Origin: Gammaproteobacteria bacterium
Lineage (GTDB): Bacteria; Pseudomonadota; Gammaproteobacteria; Nevskiales; Nevskiaceae
DNA: 49,439 nt
Assembly: GCA_022599775.1 (NCBI GenBank)
Contig: JAHZLQ010000055.1
Location: forward strand, 1-49,439
Direction of reading: 5' to 3'
Below, piece after piece: positions 31,389 to 41,863 of the stretch (position 1 is its first letter; each line of letters starts with the position of its first letter). Under the pieces are notes generated by a model. The model saw only the letters and a list, made by a program, of their open reading frames with translations. It was not told the origin of the DNA and ran no database searches. Both the position numbers and the translations under genes were made by a program.

Positions 31389-33578
31389 ATGGCCTCGGCT
31401 GCCATTCCCGAGACCGGCAAGGTCAGGCAAGGGGATATGGCGGCAACGGTTCACACGTTTCCCAATGGGCGTACGGCTCCACCGCAGGAAGTCGCGGGGC
31501 CAGCGTCAGCCATTGTCGAAGGCCTGAGCAACCGGGTCCGCGCGGTCTTTTCCGAGTTGACCCGCAAGATGTTCGAAGGCGCGGACGACGCGCTGTTCGA
31601 GATGAGCGAAAAGTCGCGCAACAACGAGGAGCAGCGCCTCTATTTCGACACGATGCGGGTGCTGAGAATCGAGCAGTCGCGTATCGTCAGCCGCTTCCTG
31701 ACGCTGCTGGGCGAAGCCTTGTTGAGTTCCGGCAGCAACGAGGCCGGCGCCGTCAATATCGATTTCGAGCATCTGTCGCTCAAGCCGACCGAGGCGCTCG
31801 AAGAATCGATCGCGATCTCGAACATGGAAGCCAAGGCCGATGGACTGTACCGCGACCTGATCTGGGAACTCGATCGCCGCCTCGATACCTTGTCGCGCAC
31901 CTACAAGGTTCAGCTGACTTCGCAATGTCTTGCGCCAGCGTCGCTGTGCGGGGCCTTTCGGCGCGCCGTTGAACCTCTGGACATCGAGTTCGACATCAAG
32001 CTGGTCGTCTACAAGTTGTTCGACCGCAGCATTATCCGCTCGCTCGGTGAGTTTTACGCACAAACACTCAATTGGCTGGAATCGCAGGGCATCAAGTCGG
32101 TGCCGACGGCACCGACGGTGGAGCCCTCGCGCTGGACGCCGGCTGGCGCCACCGTTGATCGCGCCACGCTGGATGCATTGCGTGCGCTCGGTGAGGGGAT
32201 GCCGTCCGCCATGGGTGGGGGGGCGAGCGAACGCTACGGCGCAGCTGCCTCGGGCGGCTCCATTCCGAATTCCCTGTCCGGGTCGGCTCCTGGTCAGTTC
32301 AGCGATGCGTCTCTGGCGGCGGAACTGGCCAGCACGCTGGGTGGTTCGTCGGCCAATCTCTGGGCGCAGGCGGCCACTCAGCGGCTTGCTCTGGTGGGCC
32401 GTCTGTTCGCGGACATCCTGGGCGATCCGAATGTCCCGTCGTCGCTGAAGCCTTCTCTGGAACAGCTGCGCTTTCCGGTGATCAAGACGGCACTGTCCGA
32501 TCCCGGATTCTTCAACGATGCGCAGCATCCTGTACGTTCATTGATCCACGAGATCGCGACGATGGTGGCCGCATCGCGTGCCGTCGACGGCGACGCCCAG
32601 CGGGAAGTTGAATGGCTGGTGCGCGAGGTTCGCAACCAGTTCGATCTCAATCCCGAAAGCGTGCGGCCCAGTCTGCGGGACGCCGAGCCGCTGGGGAAAC
32701 CGGATATCGAGGGTTTCCTCGGCCAGATCGAGGTCCAGGCCCGAATTCGGCGCGAGGCGATTCTCGGCAAGGTGAAACGCATCGTTGCCGAGGAGTTGAC
32801 GCTGCGCACCGTCGGGCGTGACGTGCCGGCGTCTGCATGGCCGCTGTTCAATGCCGGTTGGGCACCGTTGATGTGCGTGCGCCTGTTGCGCTACGGAGTG
32901 CGCAGCAGCGGTTGGACCGACGGGCTTGCGCGTCTGGACGAGGTGCTTGCCGGAATGCGATCGATAGCGGCTGATGCCGAAATCCAGCATCGGCGCGATG
33001 CGGTCATTGCGGCGCTGTCCTCCGATTTGCGCAAGGTCGGCATGTCCGACGACAAGTGCGCGCGCCTGCTGGCGGGTCTGCGTCAGGCCTATGCCGAATT
33101 CGATTCCAGGGATGCGACGCCTGCGGCAACCCAGGCGGCGCCCGAAGTGCCCGCGGAGCCGGTCGTGTCAGCTGAGCACGGTGCACCGCAAGCGGTCACC
33201 GAATTGGTGCCTGAGCCGGCGATGGATGCCGCGCCGTTCGGGACGGCGCCCGACATGAACGCGCAGAAGCGCGAAGGCGGTAGCAACCTCGTCTCTGATG
33301 GCGACACGCGCCGTCTGCTCGACCTACTGTGTACCCCGGGTGCCTGGTTCCGGGTCCTCGACCGCGAACAGCAGCGCACACGATGGTTGCGGGTCAATTC
33401 CTTCCATCCGCAGCGCGACGCGATCGCTTTCGTCGAATTCGACGGGACCGCCGCGCTGCAACTGCGCGTCAGTGTGCTGCTGGGCGATTTGCGCGACGGG
33501 CGTTCGGAGCCGATCAACCCGGATCCGTTCGCCAAGACCCTGCTTGATCGCGTGATTCGCGGCGAAGCCGCGGCTTAG
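31389..33578 (+). CDS. DUF1631 family protein
   Basis: 729 residues. The N-terminal half matches DUF1631 (VRAVFSELTRKMFEGADDAL, then SRNNEEQRLYFDTMRVLR). The C-terminal part ends in a small beta domain (LCTPGAWFRVLDREQQRTRW) resembling the PilZ-like tail of this family. The middle (residues about 255-310) is Gly/Ser/Ala-rich and probably flexible. Start ATG 31389 has GGGGGTGG upstream; ATG 31437 has its purine run too close. It stands alone and function is unknown; cytoplasmic. Confidence 0.85.
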   Translation: MASAAIPETGKVRQGDMAATVHTFPNGRTAPPQEVAGPASAIVEGLSNRVRAVFSELTRKMFEGADDALFEMSEKSRNNEEQRLYFDTMRVLRIEQSRIVSRFLTLLGEALLSSGSNEAGAVNIDFEHLSLKPTEALEESIAISNMEAKADGLYRDLIWELDRRLDTLSRTYKVQLTSQCLAPASLCGAFRRAVEPLDIEFDIKLVVYKLFDRSIIRSLGEFYAQTLNWLESQGIKSVPTAPTVEPSRWTPAGATVDRATLDALRALGEGMPSAMGGGASERYGAAASGGSIPNSLSGSAPGQFSDASLAAELASTLGGSSANLWAQAATQRLALVGRLFADILGDPNVPSSLKPSLEQLRFPVIKTALSDPGFFNDAQHPVRSLIHEIATMVAASRAVDGDAQREVEWLVREVRNQFDLNPESVRPSLRDAEPLGKPDIEGFLGQIEVQARIRREAILGKVKRIVAEELTLRTVGRDVPASAWPLFNAGWAPLMCVRLLRYGVRSSGWTDGLARLDEVLAGMRSIAADAEIQHRRDAVIAALSSDLRKVGMSDDKCARLLAGLRQAYAEFDSRDATPAATQAAPEVPAEPVVSAEHGAPQAVTELVPEPAMDAAPFGTAPDMNAQKREGGSNLVSDGDTRRLLDLLCTPGAWFRVLDREQQRTRWLRVNSFHPQRDAIAFVEFDGTAALQLRVSVLLGDLRDGRSEPINPDPFAKTLLDRVIRGEAAA

Positions 33579-33701
33579 TCGCTCCACTCGATCCGCACCG
33601 ACCGCGCGACCCAAATCCGCCGCGGTCAGTGGTGGTACGCGAGGCCTTGATCGTTTCCGTCGGCCTGCCGCGGCACGCCTGCGGCATTTGAACGCCGAGA
33701 C

Positions 33702-33749
33702 TTGACCTGTCGTTTCCAATTGAACTATCGTTCATTTTAATTAAACGAT
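33702..33749 (+). promoter_or_regulatory. Candidate promoter and operator of alkB
   Basis: TTGACC (33702-33707), 18 bases, then TATCGT (33726-33731) forms a possible sigma-70 promoter. It is overlapped by ATCGTT...AACGAT (33727-33749) around the palindrome TTTAATTAAA (33736-33745), and by TGAAC-TATC-GTTCA (33721-33734). A repressor bound here would block RNA polymerase. Confidence 0.5.
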
Positions 33750-33787
33750 CGGTCAATCAGGCTCGGTCCGTGCACTGGAGGAAGGCA

Positions 33788-34960
33788 ATGCACTCGGCAA
33801 CAATCGATTCCACGTCCTGGAAGGACGGCAAGCGCCATTTGTGGCTGTTGGGGGCGCCGATCATGGCGCTGCCGATTCTGGGCATCGAACTGGCGGGCGC
33901 CACCGGCTGGGGAGTTTTCTACTGGTTTGCGCCGTTGTTCATCTACCTTGCGATTCCCGCGATGGACTTGCTCATCGGCGAGGATCGCAGCAATCCGCCG
34001 GAGGCTCGCGTGCCGACTCTGGAGCGCGAGCGCTACTATCGCTACGCGGTCTACGCGGCAGTGCCGATCCAGTATCTCAGCTTCTTCTGGGGCGCCTGGG
34101 TGGTGGGGACCCAATCTCTGGCGTGGTGGGAATACCTCGGGGTCGCGATTTCGGTCGGCGGGGTTTGTGGCGTGGGCATCAACACGGCGCATGAGCTTGG
34201 GCACAAGACCTCACCGTTCGAGCGCTGGCTCGCCAAGATCACCTTGCTGCCGACGGCCTACGGCCATTTTTTCGTGGAGCACAACCGCGGCCATCATGTC
34301 CGCGTCGCCACGCCGGAAGACCCGGCGTCGGCACGCTTCGGTGAGTCATTCTGGGGTTTTCTGCCGCGCACGATGATCGGCAGCCTGATCTCCGCCTGGA
34401 GCCTGGAGCGAGAACGCCTGGCGCGTCGCGGCCATTCGGTGTGGAGCTGGCGCAACGACATTCTGCAAACCACCGCGCTTACGGCGCTGCTGTTCGGCGG
34501 ACTGATCGCGGCGCTCGGCTGGATCGTCGCGCCGTTTCTGCTGATCGCCGCGTTCTACGGCGCAAGCCTGCTCGAAGTCGTGAACTATGTGGAGCACTAC
34601 GGCCTGTGCCGTGAACGCGTGGCCAACGGGCGCTACGAGCGCTGCCAGCCCAAGCATTCCTGGAACAGCAACCATGTCGTCACCAACCTGCTGCTGTACC
34701 AGTTGCAACGCCATTCGGATCATCACGCCAACCCGACGCGCTCCTATCAGGCGCTGCGCCATTTCGACGAAGCGCCGCAGTTGCCGTCGGGCTACGCCTC
34801 GATGATCCTTCTGGCCTATTTTCCGCCAGTCTGGTTCCGGCTGATGAACCCCAGAGTGGTCGCGCACTACGCCGGAGATATGCGGCAGGCCAACATCAAG
34901 CCTTCGATCCGGACGCGCGTGCTGGCCAAGTACGCACATTCCGGTCGCTCGCCAGCGTAG
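33788..34960 (+). CDS. alkB: Alkane 1-monooxygenase
   Basis: 390 residues from ATG 33788, with GGAGG six bases upstream; an in-frame GTG at 33770 is less likely. It is an inner-membrane di-iron hydroxylase with about six helices. The histidine boxes of AlkB are complete: HELGH 135-139, EHNRGHH 164-170, NYVEHYG 266-272 and LQRHSDHH 306-313. It inserts oxygen at the terminal carbon of medium-chain alkanes using electrons from rubredoxin. A rubredoxin gene follows at 35094. No rubredoxin reductase or AlkS-type activator is in the window. Confidence 0.95.
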   Translation: MHSATIDSTSWKDGKRHLWLLGAPIMALPILGIELAGATGWGVFYWFAPLFIYLAIPAMDLLIGEDRSNPPEARVPTLERERYYRYAVYAAVPIQYLSFFWGAWVVGTQSLAWWEYLGVAISVGGVCGVGINTAHELGHKTSPFERWLAKITLLPTAYGHFFVEHNRGHHVRVATPEDPASARFGESFWGFLPRTMIGSLISAWSLERERLARRGHSVWSWRNDILQTTALTALLFGGLIAALGWIVAPFLLIAAFYGASLLEVVNYVEHYGLCRERVANGRYERCQPKHSWNSNHVVTNLLLYQLQRHSDHHANPTRSYQALRHFDEAPQLPSGYASMILLAYFPPVWFRLMNPRVVAHYAGDMRQANIKPSIRTRVLAKYAHSGRSPA

Positions 34961-34973
34961 TCCCAAGCGCGGA

Positions 34974-35002
34974 TTCGACCGCGCTGCCGGGGCTGGTAGA
35001 AT
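34974..35002 (+). promoter_or_regulatory. Candidate promoter of the rubredoxin gene
   Basis: TTCGAC (34974-34979), a 17-base spacer, then TAGAAT (34997-35002), close to the sigma-70 consensus and 91 bases before the rubredoxin start. It would allow expression independent of alkB. Confidence 0.5.
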
Positions 35003-35093
35003 GCTGCCTGCGCCGCGTTCACACGCGGCGTCGGCGTTATCGCTGGGTCGAGCGCCGTCTCCCTGAAATCGTTTCAAAGCCGAAGAGATTCGA

Positions 35094-35264
35094 ATGCGTA
35101 AGTGGCGCTGCGTGATTTGCGACTTCATCTACGATGAAGCCAAGGGTCTGCCCGACGAGGGCATCGCGCCGGGAACCCGCTGGGAAGACATCCCGGATTC
35201 CTGGACCTGTCCCGATTGTGGTGCCTCGAAGGACGACTTCGAGATGGAACCGATCGACGAATAA
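35094..35264 (+). CDS. rubA: Rubredoxin
   Basis: 56 residues beginning [20 protein letters not shown]. The iron is bound by C6, C9, C39 and C42 (CVIC and [12 protein letters not shown]). Size and spacing match AlkG2/RubA-type rubredoxins able to feed AlkB. It starts 133 bases after alkB on the same strand, with a possible own promoter at 34974-35002. AGAG lies before the start but the ribosome-binding site is weak. Confidence 0.95.
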   Translation: MRKWRCVICDFIYDEAKGLPDEGIAPGTRWEDIPDSWTCPDCGASKDDFEMEPIDE

Positions 35265-35348
35265 GTCGACGATTGGTCGTTTGCCCAGGCCGCCGCAAAG
35301 CCCGTACACCATACCCGCCGGGTCGCTTCGCTCGACGATGCTCGGTGC

Positions 35349-36230
35349 ATGAACCGGCTCCGGAAATGCTCTGGGTGTCGCGCGCTTGCGCGCTTCATGC
35401 TGCTGGTGCTGCTGGCCGCCGGGCTGGATGGCTGTAGCGCGGCCAAGTTCGGCTACAACCATGCGGAGCGGCTGCTGTCCTGGAAGATCGACGACTACGT
35501 TGATCTGGAGCGCGAGCAAAAGACGCAGCTTCATCAGGCGCTGGCACCGCTGCTGGCCTGGCACCGGACCAGCCAATTGCCGCGCTATGCCGATTGGCTG
35601 GATCGAATCGCGCTTGCGGTGGAGGCCGGTGAGGTCTCGGCCGAGCAGGTCGAATCCTGGTTCGAGGCGGGCGACGAATTCGGTGCCACCATTTACGAAA
35701 AAGCCGTTCCTGCATTCGAACGATTGCTGCCGACCCTCAGTGAAGCCCAAGTGCGGCAGATCGGCGAGGAACTCGAGCGCAAGCTCGACGAGGCGCGAAA
35801 GGACCAGTTCCGGGACGACGGCGACGATCCGCTCGTCTATCGTCAGCGGGCGCTGAAAGACAACTTCAAGGATTGGTTCGGTCCGCTGCGCGGCGCGCAG
35901 GAAGCGCGCCTGGAATCCTGGGCGCGGGACACCCCGAGGGTCGATCCGCAATGGTGGTTCGACTGGCGGCGCAATTGGAACCGCGACTTCATCGTCCTGC
36001 TCACATCGCGTCAGGCGCCCGACTTCCGCGCGCGCCGTGGAGCCTTCGAGGCCGCGCATGATACCGACACCGATCCGCGGTTGGGTCCAGCCCTGGCCGA
36101 CAACCGGCGCGAATATTCGACGCTGGTCAGCGAAATGCTCGGTACGCTGGACGCCACTAAAACCCGGCATCTGCTCAGGAAACTGCGCGGCTACGCCGAG
36201 GACTGCCGAGATCTCGTACTGCAAACCTGA
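35349..36230 (+). CDS. DUF6279 family lipoprotein
   Basis: 293 residues. The signal ends with a lipobox (LDGC, Cys29), so the protein is lipid-anchored. It matches the DUF6279 pattern KFGYNHAERLLSWKIDDYVD, QKTQLHQALAPLLAWHR and NWNRDFIVLL, a helical, acidic and arginine-rich protein of unknown function. The next two genes follow closely (43 bp, then overlap), suggesting one operon. Confidence 0.85.
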   Translation: MNRLRKCSGCRALARFMLLVLLAAGLDGCSAAKFGYNHAERLLSWKIDDYVDLEREQKTQLHQALAPLLAWHRTSQLPRYADWLDRIALAVEAGEVSAEQVESWFEAGDEFGATIYEKAVPAFERLLPTLSEAQVRQIGEELERKLDEARKDQFRDDGDDPLVYRQRALKDNFKDWFGPLRGAQEARLESWARDTPRVDPQWWFDWRRNWNRDFIVLLTSRQAPDFRARRGAFEAAHDTDTDPRLGPALADNRREYSTLVSEMLGTLDATKTRHLLRKLRGYAEDCRDLVLQT

Positions 36231-36273
36231 TCCGCCGCGCGTCCAAACGCGAGGCGCAGGCGTAGACAGGTTC

Positions 36274-37509
36274 ATGAATTCGATTCTCAAGTTGAGACCG
36301 AGTCTGCTGGTGCTGCTGACCGTTGTCGCATTGCCGGCCGGTGCCGCGCTGCCGGCCGCGCCGTATGTACCGGACAACGATCAGGTGGTGCTGGAGCGGC
36401 TTGCCAGCACCGGCGAGACGCAGGCCGGCTTGCGCCAGCTGCGCGCGATGCATGCAGAACTCGCCACCCAACCGGACGACTTGAACCTGGCGCTGCGATT
36501 TGCGCGCCATGCCATTTCCCTGGGGCGCCAGGAGGCGGCCCCCCGCTATTTCGGATACGCGGAGTTCGCTTTGCGACCGTGGCTGCGGCGGGGGGATGCG
36601 CCCGCTGACATCGTGCTGATTCGCGCCACGCTGCGACAGCAGCGTCACGAATTCGGTGCCGCTTTGGGGGATCTGAATGAGCTGATCGCCGCCGACTCGG
36701 GCAACGCGCAGGCGCGGCTCACGCGAGCCGTAGTGCTGATGGTGCAAGGGCAGCCGCAACAGGCGCTACACGACTGCACGGCCCTGATCGGCTATGCCAG
36801 CCTCTTGGTGGCGACCACCTGTGTGGCACAGAGTCGTAGTCTCACTGGCCACAATGACGCCGCACAATCAGCGATGTCGGCCATGCTGAACACCGGCTCT
36901 GCCCGCGCGACCGTGGCGGCGGAAGTCGTCTGGGCGCTGACCGTCGCCGCCGAGATCGCACAGCGCAACATGGCTCCGGCGGCCGCCGAGACCTGGTTCA
37001 AGACCGCGCTGCGGCCGATGAACGCCAGTGCCACCAACGATCCCTATCTGCTGACCGCCTACGCCGACTTCCTGCTGAGCCGGAATCGTGCGGCCGAGGT
37101 GCCATCGCTGCTGGCGGAGCACAAGTCGATCGATAGCGCCCTGCTGCGGCTTGCGTTTGCCGAGTCCGTCCTGGGGGAAACCGAGGCGCTGGATCGGCAC
37201 CTGCAAATGTTGCAGGCGCGCTTCGACGCGACTCGCGCGCGCGGCGATACCGTGCATCTTCGAGAAGAAGCCATGTTCGAACTACGATTGCGTGAAGACC
37301 TGGAAACAGCGCTGAAGCTCGCACAGCGAAACTGGAAGACTCAGCGCGAACCCGTGGACGCGCGTCTGCTCATGGAATGCGCGCTGGCGGCCGATCAGGC
37401 CGAAGCCGCCCGACCGGCGCTGGACTGGATGCAGCGCACCGGGATACGGGACCCGGACCTGCTGACGTTGGCCAACCGTCTCGTCGAGGCGGGCGCGGCT
37501 GAAGAATGA
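36274..37509 (+). CDS. TPR-like secreted protein
   Basis: 411 residues from ATG 36274, with a signal peptide ending near GAALPAA (about residue 25). The body is almost wholly helical and alanine-rich, with repeat-like helix pairs (DLNELIAADSGNAQARLTRA, VLMVQGQPQQALHDCTALIG) typical of tetratricopeptide proteins. Proteins of this type commonly accompany HupE/UreJ genes. It overlaps the HupE gene by four bases (37506-37509), so the two are coupled. Partner and role unknown. Confidence 0.75.
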   Translation: MNSILKLRPSLLVLLTVVALPAGAALPAAPYVPDNDQVVLERLASTGETQAGLRQLRAMHAELATQPDDLNLALRFARHAISLGRQEAAPRYFGYAEFALRPWLRRGDAPADIVLIRATLRQQRHEFGAALGDLNELIAADSGNAQARLTRAVVLMVQGQPQQALHDCTALIGYASLLVATTCVAQSRSLTGHNDAAQSAMSAMLNTGSARATVAAEVVWALTVAAEIAQRNMAPAAAETWFKTALRPMNASATNDPYLLTAYADFLLSRNRAAEVPSLLAEHKSIDSALLRLAFAESVLGETEALDRHLQMLQARFDATRARGDTVHLREEAMFELRLREDLETALKLAQRNWKTQREPVDARLLMECALAADQAEAARPALDWMQRTGIRDPDLLTLANRLVEAGAAEE

Positions 37510-38660
37510 CTGCCCGGTTCTGGTGCTTGCTCGCCCTGCTGAGCCTTTCATGCGGTGGCCCTGCGTACGCGCACAAGGCCAGTGACAGCCTCTTGCATCT
37601 GGACGTGGACGACGCCCATATCGAAGGTCGCTGGGACATCGCGTTACGCGATCTCGAATTCGCGGTTGGCCTGGATACCGATTCGGACGGTGCGATCACC
37701 TGGGGCGAAGTGCGCGGCGCGCAACCCGAGATCGAAGCGCTGGCGCGTGATCACCTTGCTCTGTCCGTCGACGAGCGACTGTGTCCGCTGCGGACCACGC
37801 GGCTGCGCGTCACCGAACACAGCGACGGTCACTACGCGGTGCTCGATCTGAGCGCGGATTGTCCGGCCACGGTCGAGCACCTGAAGATTCGCTACGAGTT
37901 GTTCTTCGATCTGGACGCGCAGCACCGTGGCCTGCTCAAGCTCGATTTCGGTACAGACACCTCTCAAGCCGGCATTTTCTCGCCGGAACGGCGCAGTTTG
38001 CGCTTCGAGTCGGGCGGCAGCGGCGTCGGCCGCATCGTCCACCAATATCTGACCGAAGGAATCTGGCACGTCTGGAGCGGGCTCGACCACATGCTGTTCC
38101 TGGCCGGACTGTTCCTGCCGGCTGTGCTGTACCGCCGCCGTGGCCAGTGGATTCCTGCGCACAGTCTTGGCGCTGCCGTTCGCGAAACGGCTGTACTTGT
38201 CACGGCGTTCACGATCTCGCACGCCGCTACACTGAGCCTCGCCGCTACCGGCGCGTTCAGTCTGCCGTCGCGCGTGATCGAATCGCTGGTCGCCGCCACC
38301 GTGATGTTCGCCGGCCTCAACAACCTGATTCCGATGGTGCACCGGCGCCTGGTCTGGCTCGCCGCCGCTTTCGGCCTGATTCACGGTGCCGCCATCGCCA
38401 GTGCGCTGCTGGATCTCGGCCTGCCGGCGAGCGGACGGGCGTGGGCGCTGCTTTCGTTCAATCTCGGGGTGGAAGCGGCGCAGCTCGCGCTGGTGGCCTG
38501 CCTGATCCCGATCGCCTTTGCCTTGCGCAGACGGGCCCTGTACCGCAACGGCGTGCTGATTCCGGGTTCGGTCGCAATCACGCTGATCGGCCTGGGCTGG
38601 CTGATCGAACGCGCATTCGTGGTGGACATCGGCGTGATGGGCCTGCTTGGCCTGAAGTAG
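37506..38660 (+). CDS. HupE/UreJ-family membrane protein with a luminal domain
   Basis: 384 residues. A signal peptide (to about residue 22, YAHK) precedes a periplasmic domain of about 165 residues, then six or seven helices with the HupE/UreJ_2 histidines (HVWSGLDHMLFLAGLFLPA, ISHAATLSLAA, GLIHGAAIAS). Residues 57-68 (DTDSDGAITWGE) fit an EF-hand calcium loop. The family is linked to nickel or cobalt handling, but this subfamily is not characterised. No hydrogenase or urease gene is nearby. Confidence 0.85.
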   Translation: MTARFWCLLALLSLSCGGPAYAHKASDSLLHLDVDDAHIEGRWDIALRDLEFAVGLDTDSDGAITWGEVRGAQPEIEALARDHLALSVDERLCPLRTTRLRVTEHSDGHYAVLDLSADCPATVEHLKIRYELFFDLDAQHRGLLKLDFGTDTSQAGIFSPERRSLRFESGGSGVGRIVHQYLTEGIWHVWSGLDHMLFLAGLFLPAVLYRRRGQWIPAHSLGAAVRETAVLVTAFTISHAATLSLAATGAFSLPSRVIESLVAATVMFAGLNNLIPMVHRRLVWLAAAFGLIHGAAIASALLDLGLPASGRAWALLSFNLGVEAAQLALVACLIPIAFALRRRALYRNGVLIPGSVAITLIGLGWLIERAFVVDIGVMGLLGLK

Positions 38661-38678
38661 GAGCCTTGTTCTCACGCC

Positions 38679-38742
38679 GTCATTCCGGACAAGCCGCAGG
38701 CTTGATCCGGAATCCATGCGGCGCCCGGTAGCCCGGAATGAC
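38679..38742. repeat. 64-bp repeat with perfect 10-bp terminal inverted repeats
   Basis: GTCATTCCGG (38679-38688) and CCGGAATGAC (38733-38742) enclose GGCTTGATCCGGAATCCATG. Related copies lie at about 44795-44890 and 45021-45075. It sits between converging genes and looks like a dispersed intergenic MITE- or REP-like element. Confidence 0.7.
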
Positions 38743-38805
38743 GGAAGGACCTGTTCGCAGGGCGTGCTCTATGGAGTACGGGGGATCCAGGCCACGACGC
38801 GCCAC

Positions 38806-38831
38806 AAAAAAAAGCCGGCGTCGCCGCCGGC
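38806..38831 (-). terminator. Rho-independent terminator of the pnt operon
   Basis: On the minus strand GCCGGCG, a four-base loop and CGCCGGC are followed by eight Ts (plus-strand A run 38806-38813). It begins 30 bases after the pntB stop. Confidence 0.85.
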
Positions 38832-38860
38832 CTTTCACGTCCACTTTTTGCTGCGAAGGC

Positions 38861-40276
<1,416 letters not shown>

Positions 40277-40286
40277 GGCGAGCCCC

Positions 40287-40580
40287 CTACTTCTTCTTGT
40301 CGCTGGGCTTGAACATCTCAAGCATGCGTTCGGTCACGACGTAGCCGCCGGCGGCGTTGCCGGCACCCAGCAGCACGCCGAAAAAGCCGATGATCTGCTC
40401 AAGGCCGTTGGTGGCGTTGAGTAGCGCCCACATGGCGCCGACCACGACGATGCCGTGAATGAAGTTGGAGCCGGACATCAGCGGGGTATGCAGAATCGCC
40501 GGCACGCGGCCGATGATTTCGTAGCCGGTGAATGCCGCGAGCATGAAGATGTACAGCGCGACGAGGCCTGTGATGATCAT
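40287..40580 (-). CDS. pntAB: NAD(P) transhydrogenase, alpha subunit 2 (membrane part)
   Basis: 97 residues with three hydrophobic helices (TGLVALYIFMLAAFTGYEII, FIHGIVVVGAMWALLN, IIGFFGVLLGAGNAAGGYVV). It corresponds to the C-terminal membrane part of E. coli PntA, here a separate gene as in many proteobacteria. It lies 11 bases from pntAA and 10 from pntB. Confidence 0.96.
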   Translation of the reverse strand: MIITGLVALYIFMLAAFTGYEIIGRVPAILHTPLMSGSNFIHGIVVVGAMWALLNATNGLEQIIGFFGVLLGAGNAAGGYVVTERMLEMFKPSDKKK

Positions 40581-40591
40581 GGGGTGTCCTC

Positions 40592-41716
40592 TCAGTTGCC
40601 GTTCACGGCTTTGCTCGCCGCTTCGTTCTTGATTTCGCCGCCGTGCGTGAGCGCGGCCTTGGCGATGACCTCGTCATCCCAGTCGAGACTGATCGCACCC
40701 TCTTTCACGATCAGTTCGAGCAGATTCAGCAGGTTCTTGGAATACAGCTCGCTGGCATGTTCGGCCAGCAGGCTCGGCACGTTGAGCGGCGCCACGATCT
40801 TGACGTGACCGATCTGCGTGGTCTCGCCCGGCACCGTGTATTCGCAGTTGCCGCCGCCTTCGGCCGCCAGATCCACGATCACCGCGCCCGGCTTCATGCC
40901 GTCCACCTGCGCCTTGGAAATCAGCTTGGGGCTGGGCCGGCCGGGAATCGCGGCCGTGGTGATGATCGCGTCGGCCTGCTGGATGCGCTTGGTGAGCACT
41001 TCGGCGACCTTGGCCTTTTCCTCGTCGGTCAGCTCGCGGGCATAACCGCCTTCGCCGCGAGCGTCGATACCGGTGTCGACGAACTTGGCGCCCAGCGATT
41101 CGCACTGCTCCTTGGTTTCGGGGCGCACGTCGTAACCTTCGACCATGGCGCCGAGGCGGCGCGCGGTCGCAATCGCCTGCAATCCCGCCACCCCCAGGCC
41201 CATGACCAGCACCTTGGCCGGCCGGATGGAACCGACCGCCGTGGTCATCATCGGCAGGATGCGGGCGAGTTCGGTCGCCGCCAGCAGGCCGGCGTAGTAG
41301 CCGCTCAGCGCGGCCTGGGACGACAGCGCGTCCATCGCCTGGGCACGCGTGATGCGCGGCACCAGTTCCATGGCGAAGCAGGTGATCTTGCCGTCGCGCA
41401 GTGCCTTGACCAGCTCGACTTCGCGATGCGCATAAATGAAGGACATCAGGATGGAGCCTTCCTTCATCTGCGCGACTTCGGCCAGGCTGGGCGGCTGCAC
41501 GCGCATCACGATGTCGCTTGCCGCCAGATCGACCGGGCCCACATTGACGCCGGCTGCGCTGTACGCGGCATCCGGAATCAATGCGGCATCGCCGGCACCG
41601 GTTTCCAGCGAAATCTCGACGCCGAGTTTTTGTAGTTTCTGAACCACCGACGGAACCAGCGCCACGCGCTGCTCGTTGGGGCGCGTTTCTTTCGGCACGG
41701 TTATGGATACCGGCAT
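40592..41716 (-). CDS. pntAA: NAD(P) transhydrogenase, alpha subunit 1 (NAD-binding)
   Basis: 374 residues. It begins ITVPKETRPNEQRVALVPS, the alanine dehydrogenase/PntA signature. The Rossmann loop VLVMGLGVAGLQAIATARRL binds NAD(H), followed by GAMVEGYDVRPETKEQCESL. It is the soluble cytoplasmic domain I of transhydrogenase. It is the first gene of the operon, divergent from the exonuclease gene, with an inverted repeat (41750-41767) between them. Confidence 0.96.
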   Translation of the reverse strand: MPVSITVPKETRPNEQRVALVPSVVQKLQKLGVEISLETGAGDAALIPDAAYSAAGVNVGPVDLAASDIVMRVQPPSLAEVAQMKEGSILMSFIYAHREVELVKALRDGKITCFAMELVPRITRAQAMDALSSQAALSGYYAGLLAATELARILPMMTTAVGSIRPAKVLVMGLGVAGLQAIATARRLGAMVEGYDVRPETKEQCESLGAKFVDTGIDARGEGGYARELTDEEKAKVAEVLTKRIQQADAIITTAAIPGRPSPKLISKAQVDGMKPGAVIVDLAAEGGGNCEYTVPGETTQIGHVKIVAPLNVPSLLAEHASELYSKNLLNLLELIVKEGAISLDWDDEVIAKAALTHGGEIKNEAASKAVNGN

Positions 41717-41749
41717 CGCTTACTCCCTTGCACACGGAAAACAGCTTGT

Positions 41750-41767
41750 GGGGCGACAATACGCCCC
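41750..41767. promoter_or_regulatory. Inverted repeat between pntAA and the exonuclease gene
   Basis: GGGGCG-ACAATA-CGCCCC, perfect six-base arms, 34 bases upstream of the pntAA start. It may be an operator or an RNA hairpin. No regulator is evident. Confidence 0.4.
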
Positions 41768-41863
41768 CTGCGCGCGGGACACGCACGCAAAGTGGCGCGC
41801 AGTCTACGCAACCCGAAAAATAGAAATCAATCTCAACACGCCCGAAAACCGGAGCCGACGACC

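Noticed and set aside
41792-41863. Longer start for the exonuclease gene
   Set aside because: The extra 24 residues are basic and polar, unlike the family. GTG 41864 has a ribosome-binding site and matches the usual N-terminus.
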